Shown piece by piece: positions 45,599 to 56,179 of a stretch of DNA of 64,000 bases. The stretch comes from Rhodeus uyekii (lineage: Eukaryota; Chordata; Actinopteri; Cypriniformes; Acheilognathidae). A program made the translations under genes and the position numbers. Position 1 is the first letter of the stretch. The number at the start of each line of letters is the position of its first letter. The notes under the pieces are model-generated. The model ran no database searches. It saw only the letters and a list, made by a program, of their open reading frames with translations, and was not told the origin of the DNA. The DNA lies in contig JAWRVZ010000087.1 of NCBI GenBank assembly GCA_037043235.1, positions 193,501-257,500 of the forward strand, read 5' to 3'.

Positions 45599-46357
45599 AC
45601 CTCGATCAAAATAGCAACCAGATTTATGACGTTATATAAGACTTAAGACACTTTCTTGAGTATATATCGAAAGGAATTTACAGAGATATGTGGCTAAGTG
45701 GAAAATGTGGAATCTCTACTAGGAATACGTTACGACATTCTAGTTCATCCAATAGCCTATTGCGGGAGGTGTTATGCTAAATAGAGTGTGGTGCTGCTGT
45801 GTATGTTTCTAATCTTTTTTCCGCTTTTATTTAGACAGTTTTTTTATTTTTATTATTATCGTTTTCAGTTATTTGTCATGTATGAATTATTCAGAGATAT
45901 TCTTTTAATAAAATATGTTTTATATTTTGCTCACCGTCATTGTGAATTGTATGGTGTTTGATGGGGTCTGTGCACTTCAAAATTGTCGTAATTGACATAT
46001 GACCACTCCTTCTATGTGTGGACGTTTGAAAAAATAAAACTTCGAAAAATGCATGACATCATGTGCGGGTCGCGGGGCCCTCAAATCAAAGGGGGGCCCC
46101 AGGCGACCGCCTGTATCGCCTGTTGGACGGGCCGGCCCTGCCAACTCTAAATAAGTAATAACAATAAATGACTTTTTGATTCATTTCCTTTGAGCAAGAA
46201 AAGACAGAACGTCTCGGGTTACGAATGTAACCCTGGTTCCCTGAGGGGAACGAGACGCTGCGTCAAAGCGCTAGGGGAAGTAGTCTTCCTCGGTCAAGTG
46301 AAGATCTGTGCAACCAATGAGAGACGAACGCATGTGAATGCGTCACTGCCGGCGATG

Positions 46358-46365
46358 TGACGTCA
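46358..46365. promoter_or_regulatory. CRE-like TGACGTCA in the left DIRS-2 terminal repeat
   Basis: A perfect palindrome followed by GAGCATAAGAG, mirrored at 51079-51086 in the right repeat, which would be the promoter copy for gag. It parallels 2290-2297 and 7292-7299 in the first element. Confidence 0.5.
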
Positions 46366-46454
46366 TGAGGAAGAGCATAAGAGTGCGTCTGAAACCCGGG
46401 CGCGTCAGCATTAATGTCTGAAGCGGGCACGGAGGCGCAAGGAGCTGAGGCAAA

Positions 46455-46555
46455 GACGCAGCGTCTCGTTCCCCTCAGGGAACCAGGGTTACATTCGTAA
46501 CCGGAGACGTTCCCTTTCAGGGAACTCGAGCTGCGTCAAAGCAGTAGGGGAACGC
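46455..46555. repeat. DIRS-2 internal complementary region
   Basis: The first half (to GACGTT at 46511) is complementary to the left end from 46208 with about one mismatch. The second half, from GTT at 46509, is complementary to the right end at about 51170-51213. The two overlap at GTT, as in the first element. Confidence 0.88.
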
Positions 46556-46599
46556 TATACCAACGCCACCTCAGCGACGCTGGCATCCGGGTGTGTCCC

Positions 46600-47600
46600 A
46601 GCTCACTGAGAGAGCACCCTGGTTCCTGGGGCGGCATCGAGGTCCAATTGGTAAAACCTCATAAAAGTGTGCGGCGAAGACCAGCCAGCCGCAGCACAAA
46701 CATCAGGCAAGGAAACTCCGGAGAGGAGAGCCTTGGATCCTGCCATGCTCCGAGTGGAGTGGGCTCGGACCCTCAGAGGAGAAGCATGTCCGGCCGATTC
46801 GTAAGCTAGACAGATAGCCTCGACTATCCACCTGCTTAGGGTTTGCTTAGAAGCTGGAGCCCCCTCAGGAGCCCCAAAGCAAACGAACAGTTGGTCCAAC
46901 CTACGCCAAGTGGCAGTCTTGGGACGTAAGCATCCAGTGCTTACACTGGACAGACCTTGTTCTTGCTCCTACTCATGATCGCCAAATGGGGGGAGGGCAG
47001 AAGGCCTGCAGCGTGACAGACCGAGCCACATTAGTGGGAACCTTGGGGACATAGCCTGACCTCGGGTGGAGAAAGGTTTTTCCCATCCCGGGCCGAACTC
47101 GAGGCATGAGGGAGCCACCGAGAGGGTCTGAAGATCCCCGACCCTCTTATGCGAGGCATAGCCAGCAAAAGAAGGGTGTTAAGAGAGAGAAGCTGAAAGC
47201 TCCTCTAAGGTTCAAAGGGTGCCTGGGACAGGCCTAGGAGTACCACAGACAAGTCCCAGGCAGGCACCCTGGTCTGTGCCGCAGGTCTCAGCCTTAGTGT
47301 GCCACGGAGGAAACGAGTGACTAGGGGGTCCCTGCCCAAGGATACCCCACCCAGAGGTATATGGCAAGCCGCTATGGCAGCCACATAAACCTTCAAGGTG
47401 GAGGGGGACAACCCTGCCGCAAATCTTTCTTGCAGGAACACCAGCACTTTGCCAACCTGACAGGTTACTGGGTTCACCTGCCTTTCACTACACCAGGACG
47501 TGAAGAGTTTCTACTTCAAGGCGTAGAGTTTCCTCGTGGAGGGAGCTCTGGACTGAAGGATAGTCTCCACAACCTCGGCTGAGAGACCGGATTCTATGAG
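46600..47600 (-). pseudogene. DIRS-2 tyrosine recombinase relic
   Basis: Two well-preserved pieces remain. 46603-46899 encodes the C-terminal part, with the HSTR motif (RAHSTRSMAGSKAL) and the tyrosine (MRFYQLDLD). 47205-47477 encodes the N-terminal core-binding part (FLQERFAAGLSPSTLKVYVAAI). The connecting region, which should hold the first catalytic Arg, is broken by frameshifts and small deletions. Relative to the first copy the conserved blocks are about 80% alike by eye. Confidence 0.88.
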
Positions 47601-47639
47601 CTGGACCCCCTAAGGGGCCAGACCACAGCTACATTAGCT

Positions 47640-49620
47640 CTGTGCGGGGGTCAGCAACCCTCCGCCTGGGCCAGAACTCCCAGGAGCAGAGTAATAGGGG
47701 GAAAAAGTGTACAGGCGTAGCCTCGGTCACACCTGTACCATAGCATCCTGCCCCAGAGGCGCTGGATGTTTTAAACGAAAGCCACAGAGGGCAGAGAAAT
47801 TCCTACGGAGGCAAACAGGTAAACCTGTGCCCTGCCATATCTGTCCCCAATCTGCTCCAGATAAGAAGGGGACCAAGAGTTCTAGCCCTCGGGGAGAACC
47901 CCTGGTTTTCAGCCACCGCTGCAGGGGTCTCGTGCACCGACGGCCCAGTGGGGTAACGCTGGAGCCGCTGCATGAGCCCTAACATGGCTGCCCCTTGATA
48001 CTCTTGACGGCTGAACGAAGGCCTGAATGCGCCCGGGGAAGAGCCAAGCAGACATGGCCACTGAGTCCCAGTGACTCCCAAGAAAGTGGTTCTCTGCGTG
48101 GGAGAAAGTACACTCTTCTTGGTGTTCAGCCCTAAGAGTGTCACTCGTCGCTTAACGGCTAAACGAAAGGCCTGGATGCGCTCGGGGACGAGCCGAGCAG
48201 ACATGGCCACTGAGTCCCAAATGACTCCCAAGAAAGTGGTTCTCTGCGTGGGAGAAGTACACTCTTCTTGGTGTTTTGCCCTAAGCGTCGAGAGACGAGA
48301 ACCAAGAGTTCTTCCGCATGCTCAGGGTGCATGGGCATCGCCCCGTGACCTTGATTGCGAAGCGGGTACCTCTCAGGGAGAACCCCTGGTCTTTAGCCAC
48401 CCAGCTTGATGCTCTTAACGGCTAAACGAACAGCCTGGATGCGCTCGGGGGATAGCCGAGCAGACATGGCAACTGAGTCCCAAATGATTCCCAAGAAAGT
48501 GGTTCTCCGCGTGGGAGCAAGTACACTCCTCTTGGTGTTCAGCCTGAAGGATGTCACTCGTCGCTTAATCGTGAGACGAGAACCAAGAGTTCTTCCGCAT
48601 GCTCAGGGTGCGTGGGCATCGCCCCGTGACCTCGATTGCGAAGCGAGTACCCCTCAGGGAGAACCCCTGGTCTTTAGCTATGAGTGGCTGGCCTAGCTTG
48701 ATGCTCTTAACGGCTAAACAAACAGCCTGGATGCGCTCGGGGGAGAGCCGAGCAGACATGGCAACTGAGTCCCAAATGACTCCCAAGAAAGTGGATCTCC
48801 GTGTTGGAGAAAGTGCACTCTTCTTGGTGTTTAGCCTTAACCCCAGCTCCTTTATGTGCGGGCACAGCATCTCGATGTTGTGCTGTTAACTGCGGCGACT
48901 CGGCCAGGGTAAGCCATAGTCGTCGATATAGTTTCGGACACGATAGTCCCCTGCAAGTGCAGCGGAGCTTAGAGCAGCGTCCCCTCCTAGGTTAACGTGC
49001 GGGGCGAGAGCGCCAGACCGAAAGGGAAGCACCAATCCTGGTACGCCTTCCCCCCTGAAGGCGAACCACAGGTACTTCCCACTGTGGAAGGATGGAGACA
49101 AGGGATTATACGTCTCTGATGTCGACCGTGCCGGACCAGTATACCTGATCTGTACTACGATCTGCTTGAGCGTTATACCTCATTCATTTTGAATTTTAGA
49201 GGCCTAACTGCTATTAAAGAGACGCAAATCCAGAATGAGCCGCAACCCTCCATCCTCCCTTGGAACTATAAAGTACTGGCTGTAAAACCAGACTCGCTGT
49301 TCACGAGGGGTACATACTCGATGATCCCCTTTCGCCAGCAAGTGTCTACTTCTTGTTCCATGACCAGAGCCTGCCGAGGGCCTACCACTGCCCGAGGACC
49401 GGGGTGGTGGACCTCCAAGATAATAGCGTACCCGAAGGTTACCGCACGCAGGACCCACTGAGAGATACCGGGTAGCCCGGAATTCTACTAGGGGAACCAG
49501 CCTCCCTGGGCTGGCCTCTGGTGCTAAGAACATATCCACCACTGAGCCGGGGCTGATTCCGGAAACCGGGGTGGATTGCTGTAGGACCCTCCTTGGAGGG
49601 GGTGGTTTTCCCATGGCGGG
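47640..49620 (-). pseudogene. DIRS-2 reverse transcriptase relic
   Basis: 49204-49614 retains the start of the RT domain (FYSQYFIVPREDGGLRLILDLR). 48565-48870 retains the region after the active site (LRLNTKKSALSPTRRSTFLGVIWDS). The YIDD box survives near 48910-48930 as NYIDDYG. Most of the RNase H region is deleted between about 47640 and 47900. The block around LGVIWDSVAMSARL is repeated in tandem. The reading frame is broken in many places. Confidence 0.88.
48000..48880. repeat. Tandem duplications within the DIRS-2 RT region
   Basis: A block of about 120 bases containing GCCTGGATGCGCTCGGGG or a close variant, GAGCAGACATGGC, TGAGTCCCA and CCAAGAAAGTGG occurs four times, starting near 48007, 48158, 48416 and 48708. 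Longer units that also carry GAACCAAGAGTTCTTCCGC and CATCGCCCCGTGACC occur twice (about 48298 and 48582). The first element has a single copy (about 4600-4740). Confidence 0.85.
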
Positions 49621-49679
49621 TTGACTGTTGAGCTGCTCCAGGGATACACCACCTTGTTGCGGCTTGGTGTCAGGGCCGC

Positions 49680-50890
49680 TTACTCTTAGCCATCTTGGCG
49701 TTCAGGACAACCCTCAAATCACCCTTTCTACCAGCGGCTTGAACTTATCGGCCCGCCCTCCCGGGGTCTACCGGAGGGAGACGGGTCACGACACTTTGTT
49801 TTTGAGCGGCCCTGTACGAGGAGCTTTGAGACCGCGCTTGACTGACGGTCTCACGTGGAGGGCGGCGGGGAAGAACTTTACTGAACGCCGCCTGCTGTCA
49901 TGCAGCCTCCTGAAACTTGTCGACGACGCTTTTCACGGCATCGCCGAACAAGCCCGAAGGGGACAGAGGAGCGTCCAGCAAAACAAATTTGTCCCTATCC
50001 TTCATAGCTGACAAATTGAGGCAAAGGTGTCTCTCCGTAGTCACCAGAGCTGCCATGGAGCGGCCGACAGAGTAGGCCGTCTCCCTAGTGGCCCGAAGAG
50101 ACAGATCCACGGTCCGGCGCAGCTCTGCCACTGCCTCCGGACCGATACCGCCGCCCTCGTTGAGGTCCCCAAGCAACTCAGCCTGATATGCCTGCAGCAG
50201 TGTCGTGGTGTGCAGACACGCTGCGGCTTGACTCGATGCTGAGTATGCTTTCCCCACCAAAGACGATGTGACGCGCATCGGCTTGGAGGGGAGCGCCGGA
50301 GCTTTAATGGAGGATGCAGACTGAGGGACGAGGTAACTCGCCCTCATCCACTTCTTCATCCCTCCATAGCAATGATCTTGCGCCCCTACTAGATTATTAT
50401 ACATCGTAATATTACGTGTATGAATTTTCTCAGAGGCTGGCCTTCCCCAAAATCTAGATACCTCGGCATGTAAATCAGGTATGAAAGGCATTGCTCGGCG
50501 AGGGGAATGACGCGAGTCGGAAGATAACGTTCGTCTAACATACTTTTCCTAGGACGAGCGCTTCTGGTCTCTGCTGGCCAATCAAGCCCCAGACGAGAGA
50601 CCGCTCGCGCCACAACCTCAACTAGCTCCTCACATGCGGAGGGTGCCTTATCTGCAGTCTAGATGCTAACAAAATCCAGCACCTTGGTACTGGAAAAAGT
50701 TCATCCCACCGGGGCTCGAACCCCGGTCTCCCGCATGATAGGCAAACACACTACCCACTGCACCACAGCAGTTGTAATAGTATACGGAGGGCACCAAGTG
50801 AATATCAAGTGTTCTCTCGCAGTTCTTAAGCGCCGACCATGCATGCTGTACTCCCAAACAGAAAACACACATAACATGTGTATCCCTATC
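49680..50890 (-). pseudogene. DIRS-2 Gag relic interrupted by a tRNA-like insertion
   Basis: 49898-50491 stays open for 197 codons and matches the middle of the intact Gag (LLQAYQAELLGDLNEGGGIGP, GRSMAALVTTERHL). Near 50840-50872 the zinc-finger start (CVFCLGVQHAWSAL) is still visible. Between them, about 50698-50775 is a tRNA-like insertion. The 3' part is degraded. Confidence 0.85.
50698..50775 (-). pseudogene. tRNA-like insertion in the DIRS-2 gag
   Basis: On the minus strand: an A-box-like GTGGTGCAGTGGGTAGTG, an anticodon-arm-like TTGCCTATCATGCGGG, and a perfect T-arm CCGGGGTTCGAGCCCCGG. It resembles tRNA-Asp or tRNA-Gly. The loop would give anticodon ATC, and the flanks do not form an acceptor stem, so it is a SINE head or a retro-pseudogene. 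The gag match resumes directly on both sides. Confidence 0.7.
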
Positions 50891-51078
50891 CGTTATGGAA
50901 CGCGGACAAGGATAAACACACAGTCTGAAATTCTGTTAATCCGCTCCATTTCACACAATATTCCTGATTTTTAAAACTATCTTAGTCTCAAAATCACTCT
51001 CACACAGACACAGCACGCTGAAGACATTCAGAGCTGACGCGCCCCAAAGTTTCAGACGCGCTCTTATGCTCTTCCTCA

Positions 51079-51086
51079 TGACGTCA
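51079..51086. promoter_or_regulatory. CRE-like TGACGTCA in the right DIRS-2 terminal repeat
   Basis: The promoter-side copy of the motif, with GAGCATAAGAG downstream on the minus strand. It retains a perfect palindrome although the element has decayed elsewhere. Confidence 0.5.
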
Positions 51087-51213
51087 CCGGCAATCGCCGG
51101 CAGTGACGCATTCACACGCGTTCGTCTCTCATTGGTTGCACAGATCTTCACGTGACCGAGGAAGACTACTTCCCCTAGCGCTTTGACGCAGCTCGAGTTC
51201 CCTGAAAGGGAAC

Positions 51214-51934
51214 ACGCAGTGATCCTTTACCCACTCCTCGGAAACCATCGACCGGGCCTTACATCAGCAAGGGTAAAAGTCTGGACATTATTTTTATTTT
51301 TATTGAGCACAAACATCCTTCTGTTGCTATTCCGACTGCTCTAAAGCACTGCTCTGCTTCTCGATCTAACTGAAAGATAAATATAAAAGAGTTAATTTCG
51401 GTCACTGAAAGCAAGGATGATGAAATCTGTACAATGTATGGCCACTTTAATAAAATAATACTGAGCTGATGTCAGCAATCAACAAAACAGAAACATTACA
51501 TCACTTTTATGAGTCAGCAGCCACAGAAATGACTTTCCTTAAGTCAAATGCTTTGATTAAGAAAGCTTTGGCAAAATTTCCTGAGGGAGCAATTGAACAG
51601 AGAAACTTTGGAGGAAAATGTACTTTGAAAGATGAGAATCATTGAGCAATTTATTACTGGGGAAAATGCACAAAATTATATTTTGTGCAATCTTATTATT
51701 TTGGGTTGAAATAAGATTATAGCATTTTAATTTGTATAATGTTTTCATAATATCAGCTAATTGATATGTGAATTACTGTGTTCAAGAAAGGAGAAGCAGA
51801 TGAAAGTACAGAAATATTACTTTTAAAATCTGGGAAAATTAGACATTTGACAATTAGACAATTGAGTCGTGCGTCGGGCTAGCTTCTGACTGAAGCAAGT
51901 CGATCCCAGGTGTGCAGGGAGTATGGCAGAATGA
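51214..51934. other. Non-coding DNA
   Basis: AT-rich spacer between two DIRS copies, with no gene seen. Confidence 0.5.
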
Positions 51935-52410
51935 CAGTGGCAGTGTCTCGTTCCCTCTTCAGGGAAACAAGGTTACAGTCATAAACTGGGATGCTCCCTA
52001 TCCTTTTTGAGCCGCGTTGAGATGCTGTGGGAAACCTATGCTCACACTACCTAATAACCAGAGCCTGTCCGTGTGAAATCATTGCACACACTGGGGCTAA
52101 GCACCCTGTAACCCGGATTGGATCCCAGATCCCAGACCAGCCTGCTGCATCACAGATGTCATGAAGGGAGATTCCTGAAAATAGAGCTTTAGAAGCAGCC
52201 ATACTCCTAATGAAGTGGGTCTTGACAGTCATAGGAGAAGGCTGTCCAGCCGACTTGTATGCAGGTGAGATAGCCTTGACTGGCCCATTTTGCTCATCCT
52301 CTGCTTATATGTTTGGATCCCTTTCCTGGGTGACCCAACAGGGCAGTTAACTGGATCCAGTGGGCACTCACTGCACCATGAAGTGAACACTCTTCACTTC
52401 AGGAAGAGTG
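51935..52410 (-). pseudogene. Third DIRS fragment (recombinase C-terminus)
   Basis: Begins with an internal-complementary-region-like sequence (GTGTCTCGTTCCCTC, AACAAGGTTACAGTC) and continues into a degraded recombinase. 52120-52232 on the minus strand still encodes FIRSMAASKALFSG and DICDAAGWS, around the HxxR motif. The rest of the ORF is deleted; the last match is near 52410. This is a third, older copy in the same orientation as the other two. Confidence 0.8.
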
Positions 52411-52590
52411 AAGAATCATAAAATCATATAGCTCGCAAACACGCATAGTTTGACCTGGAGATCAGAGCTACTAGATTCCCAAATTGCGTGTTTCTTACAT
52501 GCCAGGAAATTTATGAATGAGTTTGCTCGTCATTATAGAACTATATTATTTCACAAATGCTTGAGAAAAACAAACAAACAATAAATAAAT
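52411..52590. other. Non-coding DNA
   Basis: Short AT-rich spacer with an AAATAAATAAA run. Confidence 0.5.
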
Positions 52591-52599
52591 AAACAGCAG

Positions 52600-52854
52600 A
52601 AATTTCATAAAGAGTACTTGCTGAAGATATAGAAGCAAGAGCTGTTTGGTCTGGATGCACTTTTTAGTTTCCTGGTCTATCACCTGTCAATGACATTCCG
52701 TCACATCATTGAACTGATTTTACTTGTGCTTCATGACACAAATACGTAGCAACTTGACATTTCCCCTGACACAAAAAGTCATACACACCTTGAATGGCTT
52801 GACGGTGACAAAATTATGAGATCATTTTCATTTTTGGGTGAACTTACCTGTTAA
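52600..52854 (-). mobile_element. Angel-like TTAA MITE, right end
   Basis: Ends CATTTTTGGGTGAACTTAC then CTGTTAA; reverse complemented this begins TTAACAGGTAAGTTCACCC, like the start of the element at 28004. The left end is decayed. Confidence 0.6.
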
Positions 52855-53039
52855 TTTCAGAAATGGAGCTGTTCGACACAAGCCTTTGAATGGGACTTGA
52901 TAGCCAGTTGTTTGAACGACTCCTGATGATTGCTGCCAGCCTGTGGCTAAGTTTGTAGAATGTATCCTCTCGCTCCAAGGATCAAGATTCAGTGTCGGGA
53001 AAGCAGAGGACGTAGCCAGCCAACATTACATCCAATTCG

Positions 53040-53720
53040 GTGGGGGGGTTGAGTGCTAAAGCTTACCCACAACTCATCATCCGGATCAGCTCCAGCAAAC
53101 CCAGCCTTCCTCACTACCCCAACGAGCCAAGGCCCCGAGTGCATCGAGACATGCACTCTGAACGTCTCCTGTGCTACCTATGCTCCGTCATCTCCTGCGC
53201 TCCTTATTCTCTAGTCTGCTCCAATGAGCACAAGAACTGAGTGCCCACTAGAGGGGTGGGTGCCCACCGGTTTGGCCACTGCATTGTTGTGTGTGTGGGC
53301 TGCACACATCACCGCTGATAAATCTAAGCCCACTTCTGAACTCATCCAAGTCCCTGCTCCTAAGCCCCTTGTAGTTCCGGAGTCTGCTCCTGAGCTTCCT
53401 CTAGTTCCTAAGATTGCTCCTAAGCTCCCTGTCATCTCTGAGTCTTCTCCTGAGCCGAGGCCACCTGATCTGCCTTGGACCTCTGAGCTCCGGGCACCTC
53501 CCTGGCTCCCTGAACTCTCGCCACCTCCCTGGCTTACTGTACTCCCTGTACTATCCTGGAGGCCCTCTTGAGTGGTTCCTGTTCCCAGATGCTCTCCCCC
53601 ATGTTTAGTGTTTTTTGTTCTTCCTCCTCTGTCTTGCCTTCTCCCCTCCATCCTCCATCCTCCATCCTCCGATGTCTCTTCTACGGCATGAAGTTGTACC
53701 TTTTAGGGTGGGGGTGTATC
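53040..53720 (+). pseudogene. 3' internal region of an LTR retrotransposon
   Basis: Precedes an LTR and ends in a purine-rich tract (TTAGGGTGGGGGTG at about 53703-53716), which primes plus-strand DNA synthesis in LTR elements. A 115-codon frame at 53224-53571 is rich in Pro, Glu, Ala and Ser (PESAPELPLVPKIAPKLP, then APPWLPELSPPPWL). Proline-rich frames like this are common downstream of pol in cyprinid LTR elements. No protease, RT or integrase lies in the window, so only the 3' end is present. Confidence 0.55.
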
Positions 53721-53984
53721 TGTTACATGTCTGCCATGCCTTTGTTTACTTCCTGGCACTCAAAGTGCTCTCCGCTCTCAGTGTTTTTCCACTCACCTGT
53801 CTCGTCATCTATCACATCATTAGTCGTCAGCTGTGTCTTGTTCCCTAATCATTCCCCTGTGTTTATCTTTACTGTCTTTATTCCAGTCTTTGTCCTTTCT
53901 CATTGATCATATGTTGCGTGTGAGTTATTCTGATTCTCTTTTTTTTAAATAAAGTCATAAAGTTTTTACCACACAAGCATAACA
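53721..53984 (+). mobile_element. 3' LTR (TGTTAC...CATAACA)
   Basis: A 264-bp LTR directly after the purine tract, starting TGTTACATG and ending GCATAACA, with an AATAAAG signal near 53948. The 5' partner and pol are missing. Confidence 0.7.
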
Positions 53985-56177
53985 GTTAGGGTCAAGCAGA
54001 CATTAATACTCGTAGAAAGCTAAAGTTAGCATCAGTGAGGTCTGTAATACTTTGGAAAAGCCATCCATTTGCGTCAAAATGTTGTATGATACCTGGAGAA
54101 ACTGCTCAAGATAGCTACAGTAATTAGTTATCATCAAGCAGGGTAAACGAGTGAGCTCATGTTTGCATTAAGGATCAATGAGGTCTATAATCCTACCTAT
54201 ATAATAGGTATAAAATTATATATATTATGTATATATTATATTATAAATTATCTATAAAATTATCTGTTAGTAGAAGCAGAAATATATTGCTTGCAACAAA
54301 TAAGTGTTTAATACTCATAGAAAACTAGTCTTTGCGTCAAGGAGGTTCATAGCACCTGAATAAAGTACTGTTAACATCAGGAATATTGTCTAAAGAAAGC
54401 TATCTGTTAGCACTGAGGAGGTCTCAAAAACCTTTAATTGGCTTTCACATTCATCTCAATAGAAGCTGAATCACATTTTTGTTTTGCTTCGACCTCTACC
54501 AGTAAGGGCTAACTGGACCAGCCAAACCTTTCTGCTCTTTTAAATTAATTTTGAGTAATTTTCCAGTTATTGTAGTATGAATATGTTAATGCATTCAATT
54601 CAAATACTGAAAATATAACAGCTCCCAAGCGGTGGGCAGCAGTCAGGCAGTTCATCCCTGTTCAATTACATATTTATTTGATTATGTGCAATGAAGCACA
54701 TCTGCAGAGGATTACGTGTCGGAAGACGCTAAATGAAGGGAGATATTTGCCTCTTAAATTACTCCCACGTTATCTGAGGTTTTCTTTTCACATTTAGTGA
54801 ATCAGAGAACTGAGGACCCATGGCCTTGAGGTTAAGCTTCAGTTTATTTTTTTGGACCACTATAGAGGTGGTTTCACTGTAGTGGTTCAGGCTGCAGGAT
54901 CATTGATTGACTGAAGAAGCATTACAAGCATGACGTAAATGTACATTTCCTTTCTATTAAAACCCACTGATATTTATAACAATGACAGAAATATTTTGGT
55001 ATACAATGGCAAAATATGTGGGAGATAATTGCTATGGTGTGACAATATTGCTTTTCAATAGGTAGTACTTTGATGTGAATACTGAACTAAAATATACAGC
55101 AGCATAAATCTTATAGTTCAAAGGGTTTAATAAAAGTATTGGTTCGGGTTTCACTTGAAATTATTACAAATTGATGTAAAAGACAATGTACCCACCATGT
55201 TTGTAGAATTTTGTAGAAAGTGAATGAGTACGTTAAACAGCACAGCAGAGATTGAATGTAGAGAAAGACCAAAGCCTGAAGAAAAAGAGCAACATTTTTC
55301 TGGAACAGGAAAGCGATTGTCTTTTTAGATTTTTCAAATGCACAGAATGTCAGTGATATTGCTTATTATATGAGCACACCTTTAGAAATCTACCACTTAT
55401 AATTCAATCACAAGAGAATCATGGAGTGCATTCGGGTGATGCAAGTTCAAGTCTGGCTCTTGTTATTTCTTGATGATGTTCCCTGCTGAATGAATAAATT
55501 AAAAAAAAAAGTCCAAAAACATTTTTTTTTCCAAGTAAGAGATCGAGAAAGTGAGAAGGAGGATGTCCACACCTCCTGCTGAGAGCCTTGTTGTGTGCCA
55601 ATACTATGAAGGAAGCACACTGAGATCTCTCAGCAGGGACTGCACACATACTTTCTGTTTTCCTTGTATCTCTGCACATTAGAGAAATAGGCCCATACTT
55701 TTACTGAGACAGTATCCAGCTTAAGGTACTTATTACTCAGATGAATCACCGCAAAGAAGACTTTCCAGGAAGCTAATATCTAGTCATTAACATACGTCTG
55801 CATGTGAAAAAGATTTTAAAGCCGACTGCAGTGTCTCCATCCTTGACGGTGGATGTGGCTCCATATTGCAGAGGTGCCACTGAAGCATGAATTAGCTGAA
55901 ATGAGGGGCCTTGCCAAGGCACATTAGCTACCACCCCATTCCAATGGGGATCATTTTGTTATCTTTGGTAGGTCCATTTTCCAGCAAGCGCTCAAGCATT
56001 TCCTATTTGTTCATGACTACTTCCCAATCCATTTATCAGATTTTTTTTTCATTGGGGTCATAGTGGTGCTAATATCACATTCCTTGAAATGTTTTACTGT
56101 AGAGATGCACAATATATCAGTAGCATATTGGTTATCTCCTAAGATTGTTTATTTATCTGTTAATGTATGTGTGCATT
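53985..56177. other. Non-coding DNA
   Basis: About 2.2 kb without a gene. 54190-54260 is rich in TATA. 54600-54790 and 55840-55970 are balanced and may be conserved. A weak tRNA-like B box (AGTTCAAGTCTGGCTC) at 55443-55458 followed by poly-A at 55500-55510 may be a SINE relic. Confidence 0.45.
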
Positions 56178-56179
56178 TA

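Larger units (their letters stand above)
45187..46140. mobile_element. hAT-type non-autonomous element with an 8-bp duplication
   Basis: Left end CAGTGCCGGCCCG and right end CGGGCCGGCCCTG are inverted repeats, flanked by a perfect 8-bp duplication CCAACTCT (45179-45186 and 46141-46148). At 954 bp it has no transposase. Inside are a serine-tRNA-like relic (45371-45451) and the end of a pogo-like element (about 45480-45598), so it has itself been a target for insertion. Confidence 0.9.
46208..51213 (-). mobile_element. Decayed DIRS element, second subfamily
   Basis: A 5006-bp DIRS element in the same orientation as the first, with gag, RT and recombinase relics in order. Left end 46208 (AACGTCTCGGG) and right end 51213 (...GGGAAC) both find their complements in an internal region at about 46455-46555 with few mismatches. 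The terminal repeats differ in sequence from those of the first element, so it is a separate subfamily. The repeat arms differ at several positions, and the ORFs carry many stops and frameshifts, most of RNase H is missing, and the RT region contains a multi-copy tandem duplication. It is inactive and older. Confidence 0.93.
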
